Part shown: piece after piece, positions 42,104 to 51,384 of the stretch | How positions within the stretch are numbered: the stretch's first letter is position 1 | Layout of the letters: each line of letters begins with the position of its first letter | Assembly: GCA_017463985.1 (NCBI GenBank) | Contig: JAFUEH010000001.1 | Location: forward strand, 1-64,000 | From: Eubacterium sp. | GTDB lineage: Bacteria; Bacillota; Clostridia; Oscillospirales; Acutalibacteraceae | DNA length: 64,000 nt | Direction: 5' to 3' | The notes under the pieces: model-generated | Database searches by the model: none | What the model saw: the letters and a program-made list of their open reading frames with translations, nothing else | Told to the model about the DNA's origin: nothing | Position numbers and translations under genes: made by a program

Positions 42104-43953
42104 TTTTTCCTCCTGATATATTCCGTAGCAAAGCCTTTCGTCTTCGTGCGCATTTGTTCAAACTTATCGCGGCTGACATAAACGCGGTTGCTTTCGGTAT
42201 GGCCGCCGGTGTCGTTCAGCCATACGCCGGACACCTTACCGCTGCGGTCATAGCTGAAGCCTGCTACCGTTGTCATGTGGTTGGCTCGGTTCTTATCTGA
42301 CCAGTACAGGCGACTTCTTTTTGACAGCTCCGGCTGGCTGAGATCCTCCGCCTTCAGTGCGACCGTACAGCTGTCACCGTTTCGGAAATGCTCTGCCATC
42401 TCATCAATATTGCCGGCATTCGGTTCCAGCGCAGAAGGCTCCCGTATCTCGCATTCTAAGCCCCTTGACTCAAAGTAACTCTTGTGGTCACTCAGGTAGG
42501 TTTCACCGTTCTGAGCGGGATTATCACTGCCGGTTCTGCACCAGCCATTTTCTGAGAACTCGTTCACACCGTCTGCCTCTGTACGGTTTTCACCGAGCTG
42601 CTGATTAGAGGCGTTAACGGAGGAATTTACGCCGCAGTCGCCCTTGAAATTTTCAACCGCATTGCCCTGTTGATCGGTATTAAAGCCGTCGTAAGCGTGT
42701 TCAAAATCAGCGCCGTCGTGACCGACAAAGGTGGTTTTCATATCCGGATCAATATCCGCCTCAATCCCCTGCTTCTCTGTCTCGAGCTGACGGAACTGCT
42801 GGCCGGCGTCCTTGTACTGTGACAGCGCGTCACTGTAATCGCGGTAGGCGTCGATATATTCCGAAGAACTCGTCGCACGGGCCTGTTCGCCCAACTGCTG
42901 CATATTTTCTTGCGCTTGCGCCATCCTATCGGCCGCCTCCGTCTGTTGCTGCCTCAGCTCGTTCTGACGGGCATCGATTGATTCCAGTCGGCGGTTCGCT
43001 GCCTCTTGCCATTCCGGCGAGTCGTGGTCATAATGCTGTTCCGCTTCCTGAAAAGCACGGTCTGTATCCTCATGCGGATGGGCATTATGCCGCTCGGCGG
43101 AATTGTCGCCGTTGCGCCAATCGTCACTGACATCCGCCTTGTCGCCAGTGTCAGCACGCTCTTGCCCTTCCGGCTGCTCGCCATCGGTTTCCAACTGCTC
43201 GCCGTCGGTTTCCGGTTGCTCGTCGTCGGTTTCTAACTGCTCGCCGTCGGTTTCCAGTTGCTCGCCTTCGTTTTCCGGTTGTTCACCATCTGTTTCCGGC
43301 TGTTCGCCATCAGTTTCAGGTTGCTCTCCATCGGTTTCCGGCTGTTCACCATCGGTTTCCGGTTGCTCACCGTCGCTTTCTAACTGCTCTCCATCGGTTT
43401 CCGGCTGTTCGCCGTCGCTTTCTAACTGCTCTCCATCGGTTTCCGGTTGCTCGCCATCGGTTTCCAACTGCTCGCCGTCAGCTTCCGAAGTTTCGCCGTC
43501 CTCCTCGTGGTTATCTGGATTGACGTCAGCGTCCTCCGGTTGCGGTTCCTGATGATCCTCATAAGCCTGTTCAGCACCGTCCGGATTCACCGGCTTTTCA
43601 TCATCCTCGCTACCTTCGCCAACATCCTCGTTTTCAGGCTTTCCCGTTTCCTCCGCCTCTGCTTCGCCCACATCCGTTGCTTCATCGCCGGCATCAGCTG
43701 CATCGTCAGCTTCACCGGTTTCTCCTACGTCGTCGGCTTCTGCTGCGTCGCCGGCATCAGCTGCGTCCGTGCTATCTCCTATATCACCGGCTTCAGCTGA
43801 CGGCTCTGACGTGTCACTACCCTCACCGATTGATCCGGCTTCACCGGCATCCGATGCCGTGCTGTCCATCGCACCGCTGTCTGCTGCAGAGGTATCCATG
43901 GCACCGCTGTCGCCAACTGACGCGTCGCCGCCGCTATATCCGCCTTCACACAT
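42100..43953 (-). CDS. Acidic repeat protein with C-terminal papain-like cysteine protease domain
   Basis: 617 residues. About 1-155 is Asp/Glu/Ala/Gly-rich; 157-261 is fifteen copies of a seven-residue unit (E-T/S-D-G-E-Q-P/L); 300-400 contains charged helices (coiled-coil-like); 438-617 forms a compact domain with GDCGVNSS (Cys440), NHMTTVAGF (His559) and WLNDTGG (Asn580/Asp581), the order and spacing of a papain-like catalytic triad. There is no signal peptide. I infer a delivered or processed effector whose protease is tethered by a flexible acidic tail. It starts 2 bases after the HerA-type gene. Confidence 0.72.
   Translation of the reverse strand: MCEGGYSGGDASVGDSGAMDTSAADSGAMDSTASDAGEAGSIGEGSDTSEPSAEAGDIGDSTDAADAGDAAEADDVGETGEADDAADAGDEATDVGEAEAEETGKPENEDVGEGSEDDEKPVNPDGAEQAYEDHQEPQPEDADVNPDNHEEDGETSEADGEQLETDGEQPETDGEQLESDGEQPETDGEQLESDGEQPETDGEQPETDGEQPETDGEQPETDGEQPENEGEQLETDGEQLETDDEQPETDGEQLETDGEQPEGQERADTGDKADVSDDWRNGDNSAERHNAHPHEDTDRAFQEAEQHYDHDSPEWQEAANRRLESIDARQNELRQQQTEAADRMAQAQENMQQLGEQARATSSSEYIDAYRDYSDALSQYKDAGQQFRQLETEKQGIEADIDPDMKTTFVGHDGADFEHAYDGFNTDQQGNAVENFKGDCGVNSSVNASNQQLGENRTEADGVNEFSENGWCRTGSDNPAQNGETYLSDHKSYFESRGLECEIREPSALEPNAGNIDEMAEHFRNGDSCTVALKAEDLSQPELSKRSRLYWSDKNRANHMTTVAGFSYDRSGKVSGVWLNDTGGHTESNRVYVSRDKFEQMRTKTKGFATEYIRRKK
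43171..43485 (-). repeat. Fifteen tandem 21-bp coding repeats
   Basis: Encodes residues 157-261 of the acidic repeat protein, one seven-residue unit per 21 bases. Copies differ mainly at synonymous sites; the array is prone to length change. Confidence 0.9.
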
Positions 43954-43955
43954 TG

Positions 43956-46613
43956 TTATTCTCCTTTAAAATTAAACCGTTCCAGTATTGCCTCTTTCGT
44001 GCTGTCCTTTGCTTCTAAACGGTCGAGCACACACAGCAGCAGGCAGTTGGTGTTCTTTCTGAATTCCCTGTCATTCTGTGAAATCAGCGTTTGACCGACA
44101 AACGACTCCAGCTCCAGCCGCATCTCCTTGGCGGTGTAGTGTCCTTTAATGGCGGCGTTCAGCTTTGTCATCAGCGCGTCAAACATGGCCGGCGGGAACT
44201 TGCTGAGCAGCGCCTGATACTGGCGCTCACAAGCCCTGTCGCACTGCAGGCAAGCGGGATTCTTGTCGCTCAGCGCCGGATAATCCTCCGCCGGAATGCA
44301 ATTCTTTTTCGTGATCGCTACCACTTCCTCGCGCGTCAGGCCGTCACGCTCCGGCAGCTCATATATTTTTGCATATTTGGTACGGATCAGCTTTGGTCGG
44401 AAATCGCCCTCCGCATAAACAGCGGCTACGCCCTGCGCAAAGGCGGCGATCTGCTCCTTTTGCTCGTCCGTCATGTGCATCGCGCCGCCCATTAACAGGC
44501 GTTCGCTCTCATCAACGGTACGGTGCAGTATCTTGATATTGGTGTTTTTGATCAGATCCGGCGCCAGCTTTGACGGGATCTGGTCCGCAATCACAAAGCC
44601 TTGCCCCTTTGAACGTAGCTCAGCCAGCAGGTTGCAGAAAAATTCTACTGCCGCGCCGCGCGGATCAGCACTTTCGCCTGAACCGGACTGCACATTTTTC
44701 AGCAAGCGGTGTGCTTCCTCAATCAGCAGCAGATGTCTGACGCCGGTCTGGCAGTCTGTTTGCTGCTTGCGGTATTCTGACAGCTGGATCAGCAACAGGC
44801 TGATGACAAACGCCTTCACGTCGTCGTCACCGATGTCCTCCAGCTCTACTACCACGTGCCCGTCCAAAATCTGTCCGATCGGAAAGGAACGCGCCACATT
44901 CAGGATATTACCCTTATTGCCGATACGCAGCGAATTAATACGCGCTTGCAACGAGCCGATCAGGTCGTTACGCATCTTGGCGTCATAGCCCATATCGGTA
45001 ACCACCTTCGGGATCTTATGATACAGATCCTCTACTGTCGGGTAGATCTCACCGTTGGGATTTATATCGTTCTTGATGTCCCAGCCGTAGTCCTCGTAAA
45101 TTTCATAAATCGCCGTTTCCAGCACATACGGCATCGGCGTATACATGATAAAGCTCGCCTTAAAAGCCGAAAAAACATAGTCAATATGTGTTTGAATCGG
45201 CAGCTTGCCGACGCGTTCAAACGGATTCAGACAATAGCGGTTGCCGCCGGCTGCGCTGGCGCCGATGCTGTACACCTGTAAATCGTCAAAGCCGCATTTA
45301 TACAGCTCCCAGTATTCGCGCTTGGCAGGCTCAATCAGCATAAACGGCACGCGCTGCGCTCCGTTCGCTACGGAATTGAACAGTGATTTGATCGTATTGG
45401 TTTTACCGCCGCCGGTCAGACCGATCACCAGACAGTGGCGGTTAAAAGCGTTCACATTGAGTGTATACGGCGCGTCTGTCAGGCGGCCGTTATAGATGAT
45501 TTTGCCGACCTCGATGTCGCCCTCTCTGTCCTGCGAAACATCAAATTCCACGTAATCATCTACGGAAAAGCCGAAGGTGTCGCGGTTCGGGAACATGGCA
45601 AAATACGCCAGCTCACGCGTGCTCAGGCTATTGGAAAGGCTATAATAATTAATGTCCTTATTAAAATTGCGGTGCAGGGTGTTCTGCGGCGGCACCGCTA
45701 GCGGTACAAAGCCCTGCGGCGCTGTATTCTTAATAAAGTGAAGCGGCTCCGGACCGATATTATCGCCGTGGAAGGCAGATACAAACAGTGACGCGACAAT
45801 ATCCGCCTCCTTCGGCGTTGCGGCACCGTAGCTGATTGTCGTGAGCCATTCACCGCCGTTGAAGGCGTCTGACATTTGCTCGCAAAACTGCTCCACCTTT
45901 TCATAATACTTGTCGCACAGGTGGTATTTTTGCTGGTGAGAGGTAGATTCCTTGACGTCCACGTCGTTATAGGTCACGTTGCTTAGAACACTGCAGGCGC
46001 TTGCCTCATTCAGCCAAAGGTTCAGCTTATTAAAGGTCAGGCTTTTCGGCTGCGGAATCGCATTGATCGTGACGACCCAATCCGCTTTTCCCATACCGTC
46101 GATCACGCGCTTGATGCCGGTGTTCAGGTCCATCTGCTCCGGAATACTCGGATTTCCCTTAATATAGCCGCCGTGCGCAAAGCTTTTTTCGCCCACAACG
46201 CGGAAATAATCGTACAGCGCCAGGTTATCGGTACGGTACGGATCACCGTTATGCTCAAAGCTTATGTTCGGAAAGCTGCTTTCCAGCAGCTGACGGACAG
46301 CCGCATCGTTATGATAGTCCGTTCCGAAATATACGGCGATTTTGTTGTCTTCGCTCTTGTATATAACGGAAACAGGCGCTTGAACCGAAAACAAGCCGGT
46401 CAGCGCCTCTTCCATAAACTGATACGGTTGCTTGCCTTCCAGGTTGTCCTCGTCCCACAGTGCGGAACAGCCTGTTATTTTGTAATAAACAAATTGCTTC
46501 ACTGTCGGGTCGTTATAGTCACAGCCCAGCTTGTCCGCCAGCATCTGACCCTGCAGCTGCTGGTAACGGGCAGTGAAAACAGCTGACAGCTCTTCAATAT
46601 TTCTTCTCAGCAT
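43956..46613 (-). CDS. HerA/FtsK-type AAA+ motor ATPase (DUF87)
   Basis: 885 residues. An N-terminal ~390-residue region precedes a HerA-type ATPase domain with Walker A GLTGGGKT (398-405), the characteristic LIEPAKREYW after it, and Walker B HLLLIEEAHRLL near 665. Four cysteines near 790 (CLQCDRACERQ) may bind zinc. Relatives are hexameric pumps for DNA or secreted protein. No NurA nuclease gene is nearby, so DNA-end resection is less likely than transport or remodelling inside this membrane-rich system. It is followed 2 bases later by the effector-like gene. Confidence 0.85.
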   Translation of the reverse strand: MLRRNIEELSAVFTARYQQLQGQMLADKLGCDYNDPTVKQFVYYKITGCSALWDEDNLEGKQPYQFMEEALTGLFSVQAPVSVIYKSEDNKIAVYFGTDYHNDAAVRQLLESSFPNISFEHNGDPYRTDNLALYDYFRVVGEKSFAHGGYIKGNPSIPEQMDLNTGIKRVIDGMGKADWVVTINAIPQPKSLTFNKLNLWLNEASACSVLSNVTYNDVDVKESTSHQQKYHLCDKYYEKVEQFCEQMSDAFNGGEWLTTISYGAATPKEADIVASLFVSAFHGDNIGPEPLHFIKNTAPQGFVPLAVPPQNTLHRNFNKDINYYSLSNSLSTRELAYFAMFPNRDTFGFSVDDYVEFDVSQDREGDIEVGKIIYNGRLTDAPYTLNVNAFNRHCLVIGLTGGGKTNTIKSLFNSVANGAQRVPFMLIEPAKREYWELYKCGFDDLQVYSIGASAAGGNRYCLNPFERVGKLPIQTHIDYVFSAFKASFIMYTPMPYVLETAIYEIYEDYGWDIKNDINPNGEIYPTVEDLYHKIPKVVTDMGYDAKMRNDLIGSLQARINSLRIGNKGNILNVARSFPIGQILDGHVVVELEDIGDDDVKAFVISLLLIQLSEYRKQQTDCQTGVRHLLLIEEAHRLLKNVQSGSGESADPRGAAVEFFCNLLAELRSKGQGFVIADQIPSKLAPDLIKNTNIKILHRTVDESERLLMGGAMHMTDEQKEQIAAFAQGVAAVYAEGDFRPKLIRTKYAKIYELPERDGLTREEVVAITKKNCIPAEDYPALSDKNPACLQCDRACERQYQALLSKFPPAMFDALMTKLNAAIKGHYTAKEMRLELESFVGQTLISQNDREFRKNTNCLLLCVLDRLEAKDSTKEAILERFNFKGE

Positions 46614-46634
46614 CCGATCTCACATCTTTCATGT

Positions 46635-47759
46635 TTAGTTTTTATTTTTCAGCGCGGAACCGATAATCATCAGTCCGGTCAATACGATCACTACCGGCGC
46701 AAACACTGTCAGTCCGCCGGTTATATCGGTCATAAAGTCCACGATCGTGCTGCTTTGGAACAGCAGAATGGACAGCGCCACCGCAATCAGCATATCAATA
46801 ATCGCAAAGCCCTTAAAGCCGCTCTTTCCGCTGGCGACCGTTGCTACCATCAGTAGCTGCAGATGCGCCATCACGATCAACGACAAAATAAAGACAATGA
46901 CAAATATAATACCGAACGTGATAATAAAGGTGACCGCCGTAGTGACAAATTCGCTGTAGGTGAAGTGGTCGATCAGGCAAAAGATCAGCCCTACAAGGAT
47001 AAACAGCAGTGCAAATACGGTCGCAAACAGCTTCATCAAAGAAAACTGGAATTTGATCGGTGATTCAAAGCTGTTGTTGAGTACCGACAGCTTGCGCGCA
47101 TACAGTGTGCCGCGCTTATACCTGCCGGACACCTTGACAAGCGAATTATCCTGAATGCCGCTGCCGGCCGATAACGTACCGTGCACGACGACCGGAATAT
47201 CGTCAGCATTGCCTACGCCGCCCTCCGGACGGAGATAAAAGCGGTGCATCACGTCCTCGGTACGCTGACCGAAGATCAGTGCGTCAATAGTTTTTGTAAT
47301 GACCAGACGGCGGTACCGACCGGCCTCGTTCGCCGTATTGCTGTAGTTATATACGTTGCCGATCAGTTCCTTGCCGGAGCCGCGCTTCGCTTTGCCTTTT
47401 GCGTTACCCTGCGACATTCCGTTACCGATCCCGGGCTGTTGTCCGAAACCATTCGGCGGCATACCGGGTACACCGTAGCCGTTGCCGTTCGGCTGATTGT
47501 AAGGATTCGGCTGTCCGTAGGGATTTGGCTGTCCGCCCGGTTGACCGTAAGGATTTGGTTGTCCGCCGGGCTGTCCGTAGGGATTCGGCTGCCCTCCGGG
47601 CTGCGGCGCTGTACCGGCTCCGATCTGCGGACGACCGCCGACTGCGCCGTCCTCCACTGCCTCGATGCTCAGCATACTACCGCAGACAGGACAGCTTGTC
47701 ATAGAAATATCGGTTGTATAGGGGTGGCCCGAACAGGTCGGGCAGGATTTAATGATCAT
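46635..47759 (-). CDS. Zinc-ribbon membrane protein with GQPNPY repeats
   Basis: 374 residues. N-terminal zinc ribbon (C6, C9, C23, C26), a Gly/Pro/Gln/Asn/Tyr-rich stretch with repeated GQPNPY (about 55-90), a central beta-rich region (about 125-235), and four membrane segments in the last ~130 residues. Its start overlaps the stop of the 47756 gene by 4 bases. Function not recognised; the zinc ribbon is like those of the two GTPases in the same operon, suggesting a shared docking mode. Confidence 0.7.
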   Translation of the reverse strand: MIIKSCPTCSGHPYTTDISMTSCPVCGSMLSIEAVEDGAVGGRPQIGAGTAPQPGGQPNPYGQPGGQPNPYGQPGGQPNPYGQPNPYNQPNGNGYGVPGMPPNGFGQQPGIGNGMSQGNAKGKAKRGSGKELIGNVYNYSNTANEAGRYRRLVITKTIDALIFGQRTEDVMHRFYLRPEGGVGNADDIPVVVHGTLSAGSGIQDNSLVKVSGRYKRGTLYARKLSVLNNSFESPIKFQFSLMKLFATVFALLFILVGLIFCLIDHFTYSEFVTTAVTFIITFGIIFVIVFILSLIVMAHLQLLMVATVASGKSGFKGFAIIDMLIAVALSILLFQSSTIVDFMTDITGGLTVFAPVVIVLTGLMIIGSALKNKN

Positions 47760-50146
47760 TTTTTTGCCTCCGGCGTTCTCTCCACGTCCGTGAAGAAAGA
47801 GGTGGACTGATCCGTTTGCAGATTCTTCGGTACCTTAAAGGCGATATCGCCGCCGGTATATAGCAGACCGTTGCGCTGCAGGCCGGAATTGCCGAAGCAA
47901 TATGCTGCCGTTTCGCCGTAATCGAAGGTATAGGTATAATTCACCTTAACCTTGCCCGACTGGTCTACCGTAGCATTACTCGGCTTGCAGTGAATATGGA
48001 TCTGATTATCCATCGTTACCAGCGTCTTTTCATCGGTCAGGGTGCTGACAACATTGACCTTGCTCTTTGGATAGTTCGGGTCGTATACCGACAGGGTGTA
48101 TTCATTCGGTGTCAGGGTGCTTTGGGATATTTTATACACAACGACCGCCGTCACAGACGAGCCGTTTCGCAGGTAGGCTACCACAGTATACCCTGCCTCA
48201 AGGTAAGCCTTCACATTTTTGATCGTTCCCCAGCCGTTGCTGTGCAGCTGGTCTTTTGCAAAATACGTATTGTAGTTCTGCAGCGTCTGTCCCTCCAGCA
48301 GGGAGATAACATCTTCGTCCGTCGGCACAATCACCTTGTTGCTGTCAAAGGCCTCCTGCCGTTCACAGAAATCCGTCACGGCAAGACCGCCATTCTGGAA
48401 TTTGGCAGCGACAGCCTCTGTATCCACTCCGTCCACTGCCGGCAACGTGTGATAGTTAAAGTAGTTTGAAACGACATCCGCCATACCGAGCGCCACGCCG
48501 TCAGGGCAGGCGTCTGTTGTAAAGTTACCGAACAGGAACGCATGGCTGTCCGTATTAAAGGGATTATTAGTTTTGCTTTTTTCAGTATCTAACGGCTTAT
48601 TCACCTTTTCCGTGACGCCGGACTTTTTCACTTCGCCACATCCGGCCAAGTAGCCCAGCAGATCAGCATAAGGTACACCGTCCTCGCCGGTTTGCAGCGA
48701 CACTGTACGGTTCCGTCCGGCACCGGGGCGCAGGAAGGTAAGCGGCAGCTCCTGCCACCGGATTGCGCGGTAATGTCCGTCGTTCATGGCCGAAACTGTG
48801 GCGAACTGACCCATCATGCCCGTGCTGTAGGCAGTATAGTTGGCACTGGCGCCGGTTCTTTTGGCAAAGAGCGACAGCAGGCGCTCCGTTTCTGTTTCGG
48901 AAAAATGCTGTTCCGTATCAAACGAATAGAACTGCATTACCTTGTCGCCGTCGCGGTCCACCCTGGAAACGACTGCTCCGTCAAAGGTTTTGTCCTTCAG
49001 CTGGTTGGACAGCACCGAATAAAGCGGAGAATACTTCTTCATATAGGCGTCCAAATTGTCGCTGGTAGTGTCACATAACAGCAGCGCCAAGGGATGGCCG
49101 GATCTGACGGAAAAATTTCTGGTGCTACCCTTTGGAAAGGATTCATAATAACTAAGTGCCGTAAAGGTATCCTTATCCTCATTATATTCCGCCATTACCA
49201 GCAAGCGAGAGGATTTGAGATCCCTGTCAATATTAATCTCGATTTTACCGCTGAAGCCGAATAAAATAAACGGCTTGCCAATGACATTATAGGTCTCAAA
49301 CGCATTACCGTCATACTGCTCCACGAGCGTCTTGCTCGGCACGGAACCGATGAAGGATGCGTCAAGTTCAATGGCGTTAGACAGCATCTGGTTATAGTAG
49401 GTGTAGTCAGTGCTCTTTCCCGCCGACAGTACAACGTCCGCCGTGTCCGGACGGTAAACAGCGGTTTCGCCTGACAGCTCCTCCGCGTTCGTCAGACCGT
49501 CGTTATCCGGATCGACTGCCAGCTCGCCCTCGTTCATCGTGTTGCGAAAACGGTCAACCTCCACGGTATGCACCTGATGGCTGTTATACTGATGCACTAG
49601 CCGCTGCGTCGCTGTTTTTTGCTCCAGATCGGCGCCGGTACGCACCTGTGTCACCAGCATCACGATACAGATCACCAGCGCTGCCAGCTTCAGCAAACGC
49701 GTATGCGACGGCTTGCTGAACCATATATCTGCTTTAGACAGCTGCTTTTTCGCCTTGGCAGGCTTTTTTGCCGGTGTTTTCTTAGCCGTCGCCGTTTGCT
49801 TTTGGCGTTGCGGCTTTTGCTGTTGCTGACGTGCCTGCGGCTGCTGCTGACGCGTTTGCGGCTGCTGCGGATGTGCCTGCGGCTGCTGCGGACGTGCCTG
49901 CGACTGCTGCTGACGCGTTTGCGGCTGCTGCGGATGTGCCTGCGGTTGCTGCGGACGTGCCTGCGGTTGCTGCGGACGCGCTTGCGGCTGCTGCGGACGC
50001 GCTTGCGGCTGCTGTGGACGTGCCTGCGGCTGCTGCGAGGCCTGCTGACCGGTCTGCGGCTGTTGTTGCCGCGCCTGTTGCTGCTGTGCCTGCCGCTCGT
50101 TTTCGCGGTTCAGTTGTTTGAGTAGATCTTCGGTTGAAAATGCCAT
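47756..50146 (-). CDS. Gln/Pro-repeat membrane protein with calcium-type motif and papain-like C-terminal region
   Basis: 796 residues. Residues 20-125 are a Q/P/A/R repeat region, 126-157 is lysine-rich, and one membrane segment (about 158-176) puts the ~600-residue remainder outside. Just beyond lies DPDNDGLTNAEE (219-230), a DxDxDG calcium motif as in TSP3-like repeats. The last ~200 residues resemble a C39/papain-like fold (GWGTIKNVKAYLEAGYTVVAYL, YDPNYP), but the usual catalytic histidine position before VVVYKI is threonine, so this part may be inactive. It probably bridges the cytoplasmic complex to the outside. Confidence 0.65.
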   Translation of the reverse strand: MAFSTEDLLKQLNRENERQAQQQQARQQQPQTGQQASQQPQARPQQPQARPQQPQARPQQPQARPQQPQAHPQQPQTRQQQSQARPQQPQAHPQQPQTRQQQPQARQQQQKPQRQKQTATAKKTPAKKPAKAKKQLSKADIWFSKPSHTRLLKLAALVICIVMLVTQVRTGADLEQKTATQRLVHQYNSHQVHTVEVDRFRNTMNEGELAVDPDNDGLTNAEELSGETAVYRPDTADVVLSAGKSTDYTYYNQMLSNAIELDASFIGSVPSKTLVEQYDGNAFETYNVIGKPFILFGFSGKIEINIDRDLKSSRLLVMAEYNEDKDTFTALSYYESFPKGSTRNFSVRSGHPLALLLCDTTSDNLDAYMKKYSPLYSVLSNQLKDKTFDGAVVSRVDRDGDKVMQFYSFDTEQHFSETETERLLSLFAKRTGASANYTAYSTGMMGQFATVSAMNDGHYRAIRWQELPLTFLRPGAGRNRTVSLQTGEDGVPYADLLGYLAGCGEVKKSGVTEKVNKPLDTEKSKTNNPFNTDSHAFLFGNFTTDACPDGVALGMADVVSNYFNYHTLPAVDGVDTEAVAAKFQNGGLAVTDFCERQEAFDSNKVIVPTDEDVISLLEGQTLQNYNTYFAKDQLHSNGWGTIKNVKAYLEAGYTVVAYLRNGSSVTAVVVYKISQSTLTPNEYTLSVYDPNYPKSKVNVVSTLTDEKTLVTMDNQIHIHCKPSNATVDQSGKVKVNYTYTFDYGETAAYCFGNSGLQRNGLLYTGGDIAFKVPKNLQTDQSTSFFTDVERTPEAKK
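49808..50035 (-). repeat. Coding repeats for a Gln/Pro/Ala/Arg-rich tail
   Basis: Tandem 21-bp units encoding Q-A-R/H-P-Q-Q-P in the N-terminal cytoplasmic part of the 47756 protein. Confidence 0.85.
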
Positions 50147-50163
50147 AGCTTCTTTATTACCAA

Positions 50164-50643
50164 TTAATCTCTGTTACTAATGATGTTCTTTCTAAATTGA
50201 ATCAGCGCCACATTGTCGGTGACGATCAGGTTACCCTCGTCATACCACTTGTGGAAATGATTGCTGGTCACCGATGCCACTGCGTTGTCTGCCGCAGTGA
50301 TCAGCGCCAGGTTGTTTTGCAGCGGCACAGTTTTAAAGGCCGTCGGGCTGATTTTTGTCTCATCTGCATAACGGTAGCCATTGTCGAAGGCAGACAGTGT
50401 ATACCGATAGCTCGGTGCTTCCAAACGCTTGCGATAGGCTGCTTTTTTCGACGGCAGCAGCACCGTAATGCGATTGTCATAGTCTGTGTTTTTATCCGCT
50501 TTTTCGGGATTCCTCAGCGCACGCTCATCTTTAACGGCCTGAATACAGCTGTTGATACGGGAGCGAATTCTGATAAAATAAGCCGCTGCCAAAATCACAA
50601 CCGCCAATACGATGGCAAATACGATTTCGATCGCAACCGTCAT
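50164..50643 (-). CDS. Small single-pass membrane protein
   Basis: 159 residues. An N-terminal membrane segment (about 5-25, IEIVFAIVLAVVILAAAYFI) and a ~130-residue cytoplasmic or outside domain with alternating charged and hydrophobic residues, ending NVALIQFRKNIISNRD. Not recognised. It starts 1 base after the preceding gene and has GGGGAGAAGATAAC upstream. Position implies that it is a subunit of the GTPase-linked membrane complex. Confidence 0.65.
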   Translation of the reverse strand: MTVAIEIVFAIVLAVVILAAAYFIRIRSRINSCIQAVKDERALRNPEKADKNTDYDNRITVLLPSKKAAYRKRLEAPSYRYTLSAFDNGYRYADETKISPTAFKTVPLQNNLALITAADNAVASVTSNHFHKWYDEGNLIVTDNVALIQFRKNIISNRD

Positions 50644-50644
50644 G

Positions 50645-51337
50645 TTATCTTCTCCCCTTTCTCTTTTCTTGCATATAGATCAACGACGCCGGACCGAGCT
50701 TGCTTTCGTCAATACTCTTTACCTTGTCAAGATACTGCAGCGTGAGCTTTGAATCGGAATTTAACAGCACGGTATCTGTCTCAAACTCCCAGTCAAAGCC
50801 AAAGTCATCGGTAAAGCTGAGCAGCAGATCGATCTTACGCCTGCGCACCAGCTCTGTATCCACGATTTGTGACAGGGCGTCCAGCTTCTGGTAATTATCT
50901 TTATTATTGTCGCGGTACTTGGATACCGTGATTTTGCCGGCAATCTCATTAATAGCCTGCACCAGCTTCGTGCCGTCCAGCGATAAAACCTGTGACAGCA
51001 CATCATAGCGAAACGTAACAGCGTAAGTCAAAATTGCCACAACAGCAGCCACACTCGACGCCGCTACGCCTGTTATCGCCACGATCGGCATAATACCGTA
51101 AGTCGCACGGGCAAGAAAAGCAAAAACGGCCACCACTGCCGCCCATAAGATGATCCTCCACAGCAGCTGCTTCACCGTATTGCGCACGGCTACGCCGTAG
51201 AGGCTGTGCCGTTTCGATTTTTTTACATCCGGATAAATACCGGTAATATTCGTGATTTTTTTGTCCACATAAATTTTATCGGCAATGTGGCGAATCTCAC
51301 GAAAGCGCTTCACTTTATAGATTTTAGGTTTTTTCAT
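50645..51337 (-). CDS. Membrane protein with two central membrane segments
   Basis: 230 residues. A basic N-terminal ~50 residues, two membrane segments (about 54-73 and 80-108), and a soluble C-terminal ~120 residues (LDGTKLVQAINEIAGKITVSKY ...). No known domain seen. The start at 51337 has GGAGGAATT upstream and lies 47 bases after the GAP1-like gene, with a hairpin in between. Confidence 0.65.
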   Translation of the reverse strand: MKKPKIYKVKRFREIRHIADKIYVDKKITNITGIYPDVKKSKRHSLYGVAVRNTVKQLLWRIILWAAVVAVFAFLARATYGIMPIVAITGVAASSVAAVVAILTYAVTFRYDVLSQVLSLDGTKLVQAINEIAGKITVSKYRDNNKDNYQKLDALSQIVDTELVRRRKIDLLLSFTDDFGFDWEFETDTVLLNSDSKLTLQYLDKVKSIDESKLGPASLIYMQEKRKGRR

Positions 51338-51348
51338 AATTCCTCCAC

Positions 51349-51376
51349 TGCAGGCCCCCTTTCGGGAGCCTGCAGA
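51349..51376 (-). other. Intercistronic hairpin
   Basis: CTGCAGGC...GCCTGCAG with inner CCCC/GGGA pairing, between the GAP1-like gene and the next gene. No T run, so more likely an RNA processing or stability element than a terminator. Confidence 0.5.
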
Positions 51377-51384
51377 TTCAGTCG

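Noticed and set aside
43103-43552. Plus-strand Ser/Cys/Pro repeat frame
   Set aside because: It is the antisense of the tandem 21-bp repeats, not a gene.
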